DNA of 60,782 nt from Mesostigma viride (lineage: Eukaryota; Streptophyta; Mesostigmatophyceae; Mesostigmatales; Mesostigmataceae), in the NCBI GenBank assembly GCA_009746045.1, contig RPFO01001001.1, positions 1-60,782 of the forward strand, given 5' to 3'. Numbering within the stretch: position 1 is the stretch's first letter; each line of letters begins with the position of its first letter. Under the pieces are notes generated by a model. That model made no database searches. It had not been told where the DNA came from and saw only the letters and a program-made list of their open reading frames with translations. A program made the position numbers and the translations under genes. Shown here in pieces: positions 28,301 through 37,349 of this stretch.

Positions 28301-28964
28301 TCCCCGTCTCATGCTCGAGCGATACCCCAAGTTGACGCTCTGCCCCCCGGACGCCCGTGACGCGAGAATCGTCGCGGACGGGGCCGCGTGTCGAAAGAGA
28401 TCGGCGAAAGAGTACGCGCAGGGAGACCTCGTCCGGTACCACACCGGTAGGAGCGGCGCGACGGACGAGAACACGCGATGGAGGAGAGCGGAGGTCGTCG
28501 CCGTGCCTACCCCCACCGACCATCCGCGGGCCGACCCGAGCTTCACCAAGTTTCCGTACGGCGTCATGCACAACCCGTGGATCCGGATCAAGGACCTGGA
28601 GACGGGGAAGGAGCTCCCCTGCATGGTCAGTCACCTGCGGCCGGACTCTTCGGTCCTGCGAAGGCTGCGAGACGAGACGACCCGCGTGCAAACGGAGATA
28701 CGAAATGCGGAACAGAAGATCGTGGAGAGCCGCGAAAACGACCGGATCGACTTCATGAACCAGGAGCTCCAGAAGACGCAGGACAAAGTCAGAGAGGCCG
28801 GAGAGCGGCAGGTGAAGAAGTTCTCCACCCAGCAGCGGAAAGCGATCAAGGATTACGACAAGACCGTGCAGGAGGAAGGAGAGAAGGCTCTCGTCGTCCG
28901 TCTGGACGGCATCCGACGTTCACGCGTCACACATCTTCCCACCGTGTACGCGGAATTCTTTTAG
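25342..28964 (+). CDS. Very large IS630/Tc1-mariner-like DDE transposase/integrase (one frameshift)
   Basis: About 1,207 codons, three times the usual length. An N-terminal helix-turn-helix (residues ~34-56, TTLESIAQKYGIDRKTAWKY) precedes the catalytic elements: D253 in CVFVDEFSV, D800 in IIMDGASYHS and E in PPYSPEFNPIEL (codon at ~27,969). The last two are hallmark IS630/DDE_3 motifs. The ~545 residues between the first two Asp and ~75 between the second Asp and Glu are insertions compared with ordinary members. The frame changes at a C7 run (27758-27764). The C-terminal ~300 residues carry a small basic domain (DLVRYHTGRS...RRAEVVAVPTP) and a coiled coil. No terminal inverted repeats or TA duplication are apparent at its edges, and it sits in line with virion genes. 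It could be the viral integrase or a domesticated transposase. Confidence 0.72.
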
Positions 28965-29081
28965 CTGCGGCTCCTCGCGCGGCTCCCCGCCCCCCTGTTC
29001 CTCCCCGTGCATCTGGTCTCGCGCCATTCGATACAGGTAGTACAGCACGACCGCCGTCGTCGAAGCGGCCAGCAGAATCAT
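28920..29081 (-). CDS. Small single-pass membrane protein
   Basis: 53 residues starting MILLAASTTAVVLYYLYRM at 29081. The hydrophobic N-terminus is followed by an acidic Glu/Gly-rich tail. It overlaps the last ~45 bases of the DDE gene on the other strand. The translation has the same look as other small virion membrane proteins here, but no clear core promoter is seen, so moderate confidence. Confidence 0.45.
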   Translation of the reverse strand: MILLAASTTAVVLYYLYRMARDQMHGEEQGGGEPREEPQLKEFRVHGGKMCDA

Positions 29082-29134
29082 GGTTTCTCACGAATACGCA
29101 AAAAAAATCTCGTTCCAATTCTATACGCACCATC

Positions 29135-29470
29135 ATGCCTAGGGGAAGTTATAGACAGGTCATGAACGGCACCGCGACACGTACGTCGGGCGGTCTGACC
29201 GCGAAAGATCTGGAGAGGAGGTCGGACGGAAACGGAGGGTACCGTATCGTATCGCGGAAGAAGAGCGCCGTCGCCTCGCGCAACTTCGGCAAAACGATCG
29301 GGCCTTGGAACGAACTCGTCAGCTCCGTCCACGAACGCAAGGGGGGTCCACTCGGGGACTCCATGGTGGAGGCGAAACGCCTCCGCGACATGGAGTTGAG
29401 GAAGCTGGGCCTGAGCAACACGGTGGATAACCGTCGCCGGGCCGTGGAGCACCTCCTGCGCCGCGTGTAA
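29135..29470 (+). CDS. Small basic protein
   Basis: 111 residues from MPRGSYRQVMNG (29135). TTCTATACGC lies ~10-20 bases upstream. Basic throughout (SRKKSAVASRNFGKTIG; RKLGLSNTVDNRRRAVEHLLRRV). No family recognised. Composition and promoter class suggest a virion DNA-associated protein. Confidence 0.55.
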   Translation: MPRGSYRQVMNGTATRTSGGLTAKDLERRSDGNGGYRIVSRKKSAVASRNFGKTIGPWNELVSSVHERKGGPLGDSMVEAKRLRDMELRKLGLSNTVDNRRRAVEHLLRRV

Positions 29471-29529
29471 ATGATTAGTCTTACCAGCCAATAAAATTTT
29501 GTGATTACTAAATAACGAAAAAAACTACC

Positions 29530-30024
29530 ATGGCCGAGAGCGAGGACACGCGAAAACCCGTCGTGTTCGTCGATCTGGACCAGTGTTCCAAGGATGCGGG
29601 GTGTCTTAGAGCAGACCTGTGTCGAGTGGTGGCATATTGCGGGAGGGCGTACACGGGTCCGACGCCCAAAGGTGCCGAAATCATGCAATCCGACTCGATG
29701 ATGCGAGAAGCCGCGGACTCGTTATTTCACTACGACCTCGGACGAAGAGTGCGAGGCCGAGAAATAACGGACCGCGACACCGTTTACATCTTGTCGCGAG
29801 ACGCCTCTTGGCACAACGCGCTCGTGCATCTCAAGGACGACGGGATCCCGAACGTCTCCATGTGCACCCGGTTGTCGGATTTTCCTTCTTCGATGATCGA
29901 CGTCGCCCCTCCGGCCCCGTTGCCCAAAAGCGCGAAAGCCCTGCAAAACTATATAGCGAACAACGTCGCGCCCGACGACCGCGAGCGGTGGTGGTGCAAT
30001 TTAAAGAGCACCGTCGGCGAATAA
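29530..30024 (+). CDS. Possible NYN/PIN-like nuclease-fold protein
   Basis: 164 residues. VVFVDLDQCSKD at the N-terminus and DTVYILSRDASWHNALVHLKDDGI further on resemble the acidic strands of NYN/PIN-type RNase folds (Asp at strand 1, SxD-like at strand 4, then an LxxxG helix). The acidic residues D (VDLD) and D (SRDAS) would be the metal ligands. Similarity is weak, and a HAD-like fold is an alternative. Follows an AATAAA-rich spacer. Confidence 0.45.
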   Translation: MAESEDTRKPVVFVDLDQCSKDAGCLRADLCRVVAYCGRAYTGPTPKGAEIMQSDSMMREAADSLFHYDLGRRVRGREITDRDTVYILSRDASWHNALVHLKDDGIPNVSMCTRLSDFPSSMIDVAPPAPLPKSAKALQNYIANNVAPDDRERWWCNLKSTVGE

Positions 30025-30056
30025 ACGGAATTTATGTCGGCGTCATATAAGTAGAG

Positions 30057-30290
30057 ATGCTGGGACTCGCGATATTGTTGATGGTTCTCTTCATCATATT
30101 CGTGTCCGAGGCGATGGCGAGGAGAACCTCGTACCGTGCCTGTTGTCACCAGAGGTTCAAGGAGAAACTGGACGACCCGCGCGGGTGGCTCTGGATGACC
30201 AGGAGGACCATCGACCAGGGACCGTTCGTCGAGACACAACTGGCCTTGAGGCCGCCCGAAACCGTCGGGATCGGTGGTAATGTTTTCTAA
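30057..30290 (+). CDS. Small single-pass membrane protein
   Basis: 77 residues. N-terminal helix LGLAILLMVLFIIFVSEAM is followed by a basic, Cys-containing segment (YRACCHQRFKEK). CATATAAG lies a few bases upstream. A small virion membrane protein by analogy with its neighbours. Confidence 0.58.
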   Translation: MLGLAILLMVLFIIFVSEAMARRTSYRACCHQRFKEKLDDPRGWLWMTRRTIDQGPFVETQLALRPPETVGIGGNVF

Positions 30291-30312
30291 TTGCTAATAT
30301 ATACGCGCATTC

Positions 30313-30746
30313 ATGAACTACGCGTCCGAACCATCCAACCCTTTGCTCGAAACGAGTCCGTCGATGCCGTACGACTCCGGCGGGGGGTCGCATCCGGTCC
30401 TAGCCCCGGGGACGTCCAAATCCACGAGACTCCCTCCCTCGCGGTCCAAAAGGGTCGCGATTTCGACGTGCAATTAGACAACAGCGTCGGCTTTCCCGTG
30501 ACTCCGGATCAGATGTCTAGCTACGTCACACTGGGCGGTAGGTTCGACCCGTCTATCGAGAGCATGCGCATCAAGGGGGGCGTCGTCGCCGCGAACAACA
30601 ATCGCACGATCACGCTCGACGACAGGAACTTGGCGCCTTACATGAACATGTATTGGGATCAGACGAAACGGGAAGACAGGTATCTGTTCTTCCCGATCGT
30701 CACGAGCACGCAGAAACCGCCTCCAGCGGAGAGACCGGTAAATTAA
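30313..30746 (+). CDS. Small virion-type protein (one frameshift)
   Basis: About 144 codons from MNYASEPSNPLLETSPSM (30313). TAATATATACGC lies ~5-18 bases upstream. The frame changes at a G6 run (30382-30387); downstream the protein continues KGRDFDVQLDNSVGFPVTP to PPPAERPVN. Pro/Ser-rich start, then a compact globular part (LGGRFDPSIESMRIKGGVV, NRTITLDDRNLAPYMNMYW). No family recognised. Confidence 0.55.
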
Positions 30747-30773
30747 TCTTTACAATCATTATATATCCAGGAG

Positions 30774-32216
30774 ATGTTGGCCGTGTTCTCCGCCGTCGCT
30801 ATCGCCGGATACGTCTTACGCCCTACTACCGCTAGCAAGCCGCCCAGAGCGGCGGACACGGATCTAGAGGAGTTAGATATGGGCGGCCGTTTCCTGAAAC
30901 CCGTCATTCGCGCGCCCTACACTCAGATGCTCCCCATGGCCGAGAACCAGACCAAGTACCCTGCCCCCGTCACGAACCCGGACTGCGTCAACCTCGGGGA
31001 TTCGCTAGGCTACCCGATGGTCCCGCTGTACACGTCCCGAGGCGGGTACGGGCCCGCAGAGCCCGACTACCTGTCCGCCCCCGGTGCCATACCGGGCATG
31101 GGGCGGAACAGCTCGCTGCTGAAAATGCACGTCGAACCTCCTAAAGATAAACGACGTCGCAAGACGGAATTCAAGAAGACGGAGGAGAACGAGCTTTGGA
31201 AAAAATCGCGGCCGGGTGCCGAGCCGATGACCACGAAGCCGGTCGTCGAGACGCAACAATTCCACGGCAGATTCACATCAGATCGCCGACGAGGTTATGA
31301 CAACACGCTAGCGGCCACGGGGACGCGGTCGCACTTGTTGCCGAACGTCAAGGACAACCTGATCGTGAATTACATGACGCCGGACCCGACGTTCATCATC
31401 GCGAAACCGAATCCTCAGCAGGCTCAGATCGATCAGCCGAAGCTTTCCGTGCACCTGGACGGCTTGAGTCGCGCCGCTCGCGCCGGAGTCGCGGGCGGTC
31501 TGGGACACATGAGCGAGGAGATCAACGACCGGATGACGGAAAAAACGTTCCTGGAGACGACCGTTCTTCCGGAAAGGGCCAAGGTCGTGGGGGGCGTGAA
31601 ACCGCTGTACGACGGCACGGGGCAGAACGTCAAGCGGTGGACGGAAATGCAGTTACATTCTAGACCGGACCCGAAGCGCGCCATGGTGTTGGACGCTCTC
31701 GAGAAACACCAGGCGCCGGATGCCAAGGACTTTTTCGTCCCGTTGCAACTCGGCGCTCGTCTCGGCGTGAACCCGATCGGTCCGACGAATCCCAGGACCA
31801 TCGAGAACGACGTCCGCAACACCTCGTACGAGACGATGGGCGTAACCGTGAGAGAGGAGGAGTACTGGCACGACAGCCGGATGCAGTTCCAGGAGGCCAA
31901 GATATACGAAAACAGGACCTCGGGCGCCGACCGCCAGCCGGAGGAGTTGCTCGTGGGTCCCGACGTCCTCGAAACGACCCGCTTGAGATCCATCACGGGC
32001 GACCAGCTCGCGGCGGTCGCCAAGCCACCGGCCGACTTCACGCGCAACGCCATCACGCGCAACGGCATGGGCCTGTGGGTGTCCAAGCCGGCCGAGGCCC
32101 GCTTCGAAATCGCCGACTTGCAGCACTCGGTGGGGCCCGAATCCAACAGTCTGGTGTACGGACCGACGCAAAACAATCCCGTCCACATTCCGAACATCAA
32201 CCAGCCTTCAGTGTAG
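30774..32216 (+). CDS. Conserved giant-virus minor virion protein
   Basis: 480 residues. A short N-terminal hydrophobic stretch (LAVFSAVAIAGYVL) is followed by a long Arg/Asn/Pro-rich, largely extended chain (NTLAATGTRSHLLPNV, FFVPLQLGARLGVNPIG). The signal-anchor plus extended chain recalls a minor virion protein family of mimivirus- and phycodnavirus-like viruses; I do not assert a family name. TTATATATCC lies ~5-12 bases upstream. Its 3' end overlaps the acidic gene on the opposite strand by 20 bases. Confidence 0.62.
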   Translation: MLAVFSAVAIAGYVLRPTTASKPPRAADTDLEELDMGGRFLKPVIRAPYTQMLPMAENQTKYPAPVTNPDCVNLGDSLGYPMVPLYTSRGGYGPAEPDYLSAPGAIPGMGRNSSLLKMHVEPPKDKRRRKTEFKKTEENELWKKSRPGAEPMTTKPVVETQQFHGRFTSDRRRGYDNTLAATGTRSHLLPNVKDNLIVNYMTPDPTFIIAKPNPQQAQIDQPKLSVHLDGLSRAARAGVAGGLGHMSEEINDRMTEKTFLETTVLPERAKVVGGVKPLYDGTGQNVKRWTEMQLHSRPDPKRAMVLDALEKHQAPDAKDFFVPLQLGARLGVNPIGPTNPRTIENDVRNTSYETMGVTVREEEYWHDSRMQFQEAKIYENRTSGADRQPEELLVGPDVLETTRLRSITGDQLAAVAKPPADFTRNAITRNGMGLWVSKPAEARFEIADLQHSVGPESNSLVYGPTQNNPVHIPNINQPSV

Positions 32217-32583
32217 AGTCATCGTCGTCCCCCGAGTCGTCGACATCGGTGGACGATTCGTCCACGTATTCCTCCTCGTCCTCCGTTTCCTCCTCGTCAT
32301 CGTCCAATTCCTCCTCGTCCTCGTTACCCTCCTCGTCGTCATCCTCTTGCGACGGTTCCTCGTCGTCGATGAAACTGCTTTCGTACTCGTCGTCTTCTTC
32401 CCCTTCATCCGACTCGCCGTCCTCGTGCGAGGAATCGTCATAGCCCCCGTCCTCGTCGTCGTCCTCGTCGTACTCGTCGTCCTTGAAATCGTCGACGGGG
32501 GTCTCCACCGGTTCATAAAGCTTCGGCTTCTTCACGACGCGGCCGGACCGAGTGCGCATGGGCTCCTGATTCGTATCGTCCAT
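32197..32583 (-). CDS. Highly acidic small protein
   Basis: 128 residues from MDDTNQEPMRTRSGRVVKK (32583). After a basic patch (RTRSGRVVKKPK) it is almost entirely Asp, Glu and Ser. GTATAATATG abuts the start. Such proteins can act as histone or basic-protein chaperones; function not known. Confidence 0.55.
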   Translation of the reverse strand: MDDTNQEPMRTRSGRVVKKPKLYEPVETPVDDFKDDEYDEDDDEDGGYDDSSHEDGESDEGEEDDEYESSFIDDEEPSQEDDDEEGNEDEEELDDDEEETEDEEEYVDESSTDVDDSGDDDDSTLKAG

Positions 32584-32672
32584 ATTATACTTGTTTGTAA
32601 TAGGAAACTTTTTTTTTTGGCCCGAATGGTCGAGCGTCCGTTTTTTTCTTTTCAGTACTATATATCGCTCGT

Positions 32673-34199
32673 ATGGCAGCACCAGCACCAGGAACTGGCG
32701 GAGGGTATCCGTTCTTTACCAACATCCCCACTCCCGTAGTGCGTTCCCCGGAATCGCAACAGAGAGTGGACGAACTCGCCGGCAAAGTGTTCACGGGGTA
32801 CGAACTGCAAAAGCTGCGGACGTACATCCCCAACCTCCGGTTCACTGCCGACGAGGCTAACCTCATCTCACACAACATGTACGGCGATGGAGACCAGAAC
32901 AGGGCCCCGGGCGGAGCACAGGACGCGTCGTTGCAAACGAAACTGAGGAATTTCATCGGGTCGGTGTACGTCTACGATATCCTCACGAGTCTGATGCGCG
33001 ACATCTCGGAGCGCGTCAGGAGGGCTGTGGACGAAGGCGTTCTGGACACTGACAGGGGCGAGATCGGGAAGCTCGTGAACGCTCTACGAGGATTCGTCGC
33101 GGTCGAACACGAGGACGGATTACCCGACCCAGGCGCTGCCGCGTTAAACACTAGGGTGTTTCTCCAGCGCATTTCACCGACGGTTCTCGCGAGAATCCGA
33201 AACCTCGCGGGTAATTGGAATAACGTCGTCACCGCTGGAATGGCGAACATACAGACGGAGGAGCTTGCAGGCGTGTATCGAGTCGGGCCGAGCGGTTTGA
33301 TGAGTGGGGCCGGGTACGCGTTCCCCGAAAAGATCCAGGCGATCGTTCTCCAGGCCGACAATCTTCCCTCTTTTAACACGCTCGTCCCGCCCCCCCCGCC
33401 CCTCGTGGGTGCGGCGCCGCCAATATTCCCGTCAGATGACAGCATCCCGTCGAATCTGTTGAGACAGCTCACACAGGATACGATCGACCCTACCATGCTT
33501 TCCATGCTCCACCGTAAGAAAATGCAGGCTTTGATGCTCGACAACGTCGTGACCAACGCTGGTGTCACGGCTGGTGATCGAGCGAATACCGATTGGGCAC
33601 CGGCGGGTAGAGCAGGTTTTCCTAATGGGTTCCCCGTGAATCCACCACGCGCAGGTTTGCATAATAATATTTGGAGCCAAGGCGGTCTCGTTAAGGGGTT
33701 TCCGAACGTGATCCAGAAGTTCATCCGCATGGACGTGCTCATGTTCAACCGCATGCGGATCATGATTCTGAACGAGATCGACAGGTACTGGAAGAATGCG
33801 GGCTCGCTTTCTAATATCAGCAACTTGAGCGCCAACGATCCCACGAAGAACCTGTTGAGGTTGATGGATGCCGACTACAGGGTGAGCGGGGTGCCGACTC
33901 CTCAATGCGGGCCGGGCAGCTCTGCCGTGTTCTATAATCGCGACCCCAGCGGTCTTCGCGGGTACCTGGCGCGTGTCGTCCCGCCGTACATTGTGGCCGC
34001 AGACGGAACCATGGTCGAGAACCCCGAGGCGGTCTTTGGGCCCGTGTGTCAGCGCCGACAGGGTATCCCCGACCTGGTGTCGACATATCCAACAGGCGGA
34101 CCCGGTCAGTCGTCGAATCTGATTTCCAGCCATCTCATGGGCGCGAAGAAGACGAGGCGCAAGTCCGCGCCGAAGAAGAAAACGTCTCGCCGGAAGTAG
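32673..34199 (+). CDS. Abundant-type structural protein, tandem paralogue A
   Basis: 508 residues. YPFFTNIPTP at the start, FTGYELQKLRTYIPNLRF, FIGSVYVYDILTSLMRD and the C-terminal SHLMGAKKTRRKS are all repeated in the gene immediately downstream (34247). Helical N-terminal half, a Pro-rich linker (PPPPPLVG), then VIQKFIRMDVLMFNRMR and a Lys/Arg tail. ACTATATATCG lies ~10-20 bases upstream. Unrecognised family; a virion structural role is likely from promoter, size and duplication. Confidence 0.6.
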   Translation: MAAPAPGTGGGYPFFTNIPTPVVRSPESQQRVDELAGKVFTGYELQKLRTYIPNLRFTADEANLISHNMYGDGDQNRAPGGAQDASLQTKLRNFIGSVYVYDILTSLMRDISERVRRAVDEGVLDTDRGEIGKLVNALRGFVAVEHEDGLPDPGAAALNTRVFLQRISPTVLARIRNLAGNWNNVVTAGMANIQTEELAGVYRVGPSGLMSGAGYAFPEKIQAIVLQADNLPSFNTLVPPPPPLVGAAPPIFPSDDSIPSNLLRQLTQDTIDPTMLSMLHRKKMQALMLDNVVTNAGVTAGDRANTDWAPAGRAGFPNGFPVNPPRAGLHNNIWSQGGLVKGFPNVIQKFIRMDVLMFNRMRIMILNEIDRYWKNAGSLSNISNLSANDPTKNLLRLMDADYRVSGVPTPQCGPGSSAVFYNRDPSGLRGYLARVVPPYIVAADGTMVENPEAVFGPVCQRRQGIPDLVSTYPTGGPGQSSNLISSHLMGAKKTRRKSAPKKKTSRRK

Positions 34200-34246
34200 A
34201 GGTGGAGTGGGACGATTATTTTCTTTCGTGCATTATATACTGCTAG

Positions 34247-35721
34247 ATGGCATCGGGGTACCCCTTCTATACTAATATCCCGACTCCCACGAGTCGCTCT
34301 CCTCAGTCGCAAGCCAGGGTCGATGATCTGGCCTTGAAGTTCTTCACGACATACGAGATCCAAAAGTTGAGGACGTACATTCCCAACATCCGGTTTCGCG
34401 CCGAGGAAGCGAATTTGTATAAACACAACATCATCGACGAACCACAGGGTCAGCTGAGTCAACAGTTGAGATGGAGGGTGTGTCAGTTCACGGCTTGCAT
34501 GTACGTGTACGATATCCTTACCAATCTGATGCGCGATCTCGCACAACGCGTGCGTAATGCGACCAGCACGGGGGTATTGGACACTAGCAGGGCGGAAATG
34601 GGCAAGCTCGCCAACACCCTTCGCGGTTTCGTCGCCTATGAAAATCCGGTGGGCCTGTCTCAGGGCAGTGAAAACGTTCGCAGAGGTATTCTTAACATCG
34701 CCGACTTCATCAGAAATATAAACGAATACGTTCATCTCGGAAAACTCCCGATCGAACAACTAAGGTCCGCCCCGTTGTTAGATATTGCAGGCGGCGCTGT
34801 TAGTTTCGTAATGGGTGCAAATAATGACCCCTTAGACCCCGCTGGAAATCCTGGATATAGGGATGTACCGGTAATGGGTCTGGACAACTTGCGCCAGACG
34901 GTCCGAATCACCGCATATAAAAACCAACGCGCGACGGTTCCCGTGTTCAATGCCAGGACATCAACGCCTGCTAGCGAGGTAAGCGACGACTGTTTACCGT
35001 CTCGTCTCATTTCCCTCCTCACGGATCCCTATATCACTAGGCCCGGTGCCAACGGCGCCGTGATGAACGATTTCTCCAAACATCACAGGGACCGTTTCAA
35101 GGCATTGGGGGTCGACTATTGGGAAAACGATAACGATTTCAACAACAATGACGATGTACCCGTCGGGAACGGTAACTTGATGTATCCCAACAACCTGGTT
35201 GGGGGGCCGTCCAACCCATCCCCTTCGAAAACGTCGTCCGGAAGTTCATTCGCCGCGACATGTTGGCGTTCAACCGCCTGAGGCTCGATTTGCTCGCCCT
35301 TATCGACCAATGGTGGAGGAACCACGGCGTCTTGCAAACTGTGGGCACAGATGATAGAGACAGGCCCCAAATCAGCCTGGCCCGCATGATGAACGTTGAC
35401 TACAAGGTCAGCGGGATTCCCGGGCAGTGCGGACGTGGCAGCGCCCCGGTCTTCTTCAATATCGACCCGTACGGTCCCGATGGCGAATACGCTCGTATCG
35501 TGGACCCGTACATCCGCGGTCCGGATGGCAGCATGGTGGAGAACCCGTTGGCCAGGGTCGGTCCGATCTGCATGCGGCGAATGGGCGAGTCCGACCTGAT
35601 GTCCGGATATCCGACCGGCGGCCCGGGCCCGAGTTCTAACATGGCCACCTCGCATCTGATGGGCGCGCACAGGCGCCGGCGCGTGTCCAAGAAACGCGCG
35701 ACCAAACGCGGGCGAAAGTAA
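34247..35721 (+). CDS. Structural protein, tandem paralogue B (one frameshift)
   Basis: About 491 codons. YPFFTNIPTP-like start (YPFYTNIPTP), YEIQKLRTYIPNIRF and the C-terminal SHLMGAHRRRRVSKKR match the upstream gene. The frame changes at a G6 run (35201-35206); beyond it FENVVRKFIRRDMLAFNR aligns with FPNVIQKFIRMDVLMFNR of paralogue A, which shows the intended frame. CATTATATACTG lies ~5-15 bases upstream. Confidence 0.6.
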
Positions 35722-35759
35722 TCTGCGCGAGGTGTGATCTCGGCGGCGTGCGAAACGAG

Positions 35760-36341
35760 ATGTCGACGTACTCGGAACGTTTCGCCGAAATGAATCAGAG
35801 GGCGGAGGAGAGACTGTGTGCCATGAAGAGGAGGTGCAGGGAGAGAATGGAAAACAAGCTCGTGAAGACGGGTAAAGTGACAAACTTCAGCATATTCAGC
35901 GGCAAGATGAGGAAGGACGTGTCGTTGACGGACTCGGAGTCTCGCGTGATCGAGGAGTTTAAACGCGCGGGTGTGCGAGCGCTCGGGGGCGAGACTTGTC
36001 ACAAATGGTGCGCCGAGTCGGCTCCGATGTCCGGATGGTGTCTCTGCACCGTGTGCAATCTCCCGATGCCCGCCTCCAAAGTCGAGTTTTCGAAATCCGA
36101 GGGCGTTTACAACGTCGTGTGGTTTTATCACGTCGAATGCTATCTGCACATCACCGACCAGAGCATCCTCCACCATCCGAGAGACCGCGGCGTTCGTAGG
36201 TACGACCTCGAACCTCGCGAGACATTCGAAGAAAGAGAGGCGACGAGTCGCGACGACGCGAAACAGGAGTTGGTGGAAAAGGAGGAAGGGAAGATCGACC
36301 ATTGGGATTTGGACAAACCTGACAGAGTAGATTACGATTGA
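35760..36341 (+). CDS. Cys/His-containing protein with helical N-terminus
   Basis: 193 residues from MSTYSERF (35760). Coiled-coil-like N-terminus (NQRAEERLCAMKRRCRERMENK). The middle holds CHKWC, GWCLCTVC and HVECYLH, a possible zinc site. Acidic tail. Could be another divergent zinc finger; no family assigned. Confidence 0.52.
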   Translation: MSTYSERFAEMNQRAEERLCAMKRRCRERMENKLVKTGKVTNFSIFSGKMRKDVSLTDSESRVIEEFKRAGVRALGGETCHKWCAESAPMSGWCLCTVCNLPMPASKVEFSKSEGVYNVVWFYHVECYLHITDQSILHHPRDRGVRRYDLEPRETFEEREATSRDDAKQELVEKEEGKIDHWDLDKPDRVDYD

Positions 36342-36409
36342 CTGTTTTAACGATCGTTCGTTCGTTAAAAACCCGTAAAAGTTTGTATCAGTAGAATAAG
36401 AAAAGGGAG

Positions 36410-36967
36410 ATGGACGCGTTGGACTCTTCTAGACCCGTGCTGACTCAGATGGCGCGACAACTGCGTTCCACGTCCTCCCCGGACGCGGGTTTCCACGCGA
36501 TGGACTCTTCCGCCCTCGCCGCTCCCGCTCCTCGCGGCGGCGGCCCGCTTTCCTTCTACGACGGTTCGGTAGGAGGCAGCGACGTCGGGGAGATGGAAGG
36601 TCTCGGCGTCGGAAGGACGCACGACGTACGCGCGGAAAGTCAGAATTTCATCGACCCCCCCGCCCTATCGAACCGCGGTGTAAACGATCCTATTAGATTA
36701 TCTACTCCGCCCGCCGCCACGTTCAACGCCTACAGCGCCGTGCCGGCTAGCACGAAACAGCCTCGCGATTTCGTGGTCCACGCGGCGATCGTGGGGGTGG
36801 CCGTGGCCTTCGCGATCACGAAATTGGGGCCGGTGTACAACCCGGATCTGTTCATGGACCACGAGACCGGTGTGATCGACCAGAAGAAGTTGAACATGGG
36901 AGCCGCCGCTGGCGGCGTGATCGCGGCCTTGATGACGGCGTTTTTGCTGCCGAGACTGGTATCGTAA
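36410..36967 (+). CDS. Membrane protein with disordered N-terminus
   Basis: 185 residues. Ser/Ala/Gly-rich first ~115 residues, then hydrophobic segments FVVHAAIVGVAVAFAITKL and GAAAGGVIAALMTAFLLP. Virion membrane protein by analogy; unrecognised. Confidence 0.58.
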   Translation: MDALDSSRPVLTQMARQLRSTSSPDAGFHAMDSSALAAPAPRGGGPLSFYDGSVGGSDVGEMEGLGVGRTHDVRAESQNFIDPPALSNRGVNDPIRLSTPPAATFNAYSAVPASTKQPRDFVVHAAIVGVAVAFAITKLGPVYNPDLFMDHETGVIDQKKLNMGAAAGGVIAALMTAFLLPRLVS

Positions 36968-37028
36968 AGACGGTGCATTCGTCCAAATGATCGTCGCGCA
37001 AATGTTATATAGTATCAAGCATTGAGAC

Positions 37029-37301
37029 ATGGACGACTACCGTCACAAGAAGTGGCTTCTCGCGTGCGAATTGGGCGATCTCCGATTCAAGGCGGAGTGT
37101 CTCCGCGAAGAACTCGGCCTTCCCCGGGCCAGATCTTCTCTCGAGACGCCCGCGAACGACGGCGACGAGGAGGGAGAGGACGACCTGGCGAAAAGGGAGG
37201 AGTCCATATTGCGTTTCATTCAGTCCATGATCGAAAAGGCTCGCCTGGAATTGGACGAGTTGAAAGCCATCAAGAGGAGTCAGTTTCGGTGCGCCCAGTG
37301 A
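37029..37301 (+). CDS. Small helical protein
   Basis: 90 residues from MDDYRHKKWLLACELG. Two helical stretches, with an acidic linker (NDGDEEGEDDLAKREE). TTATATAGTATC lies ~12-25 bases upstream. Function unknown. Confidence 0.52.
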   Translation: MDDYRHKKWLLACELGDLRFKAECLREELGLPRARSSLETPANDGDEEGEDDLAKREESILRFIQSMIEKARLELDELKAIKRSQFRCAQ

Positions 37302-37349
37302 AGACATAAAGTTTGCGAATGTATTCATTGTAATAAAGCATCATTGACC

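Noticed and set aside
27216-28964. Separate second transposase gene
   Set aside because: The frame carries only the Glu motif and C-terminus. Continuity with the upstream frame across a C7 run shows it is the rest of the same gene.
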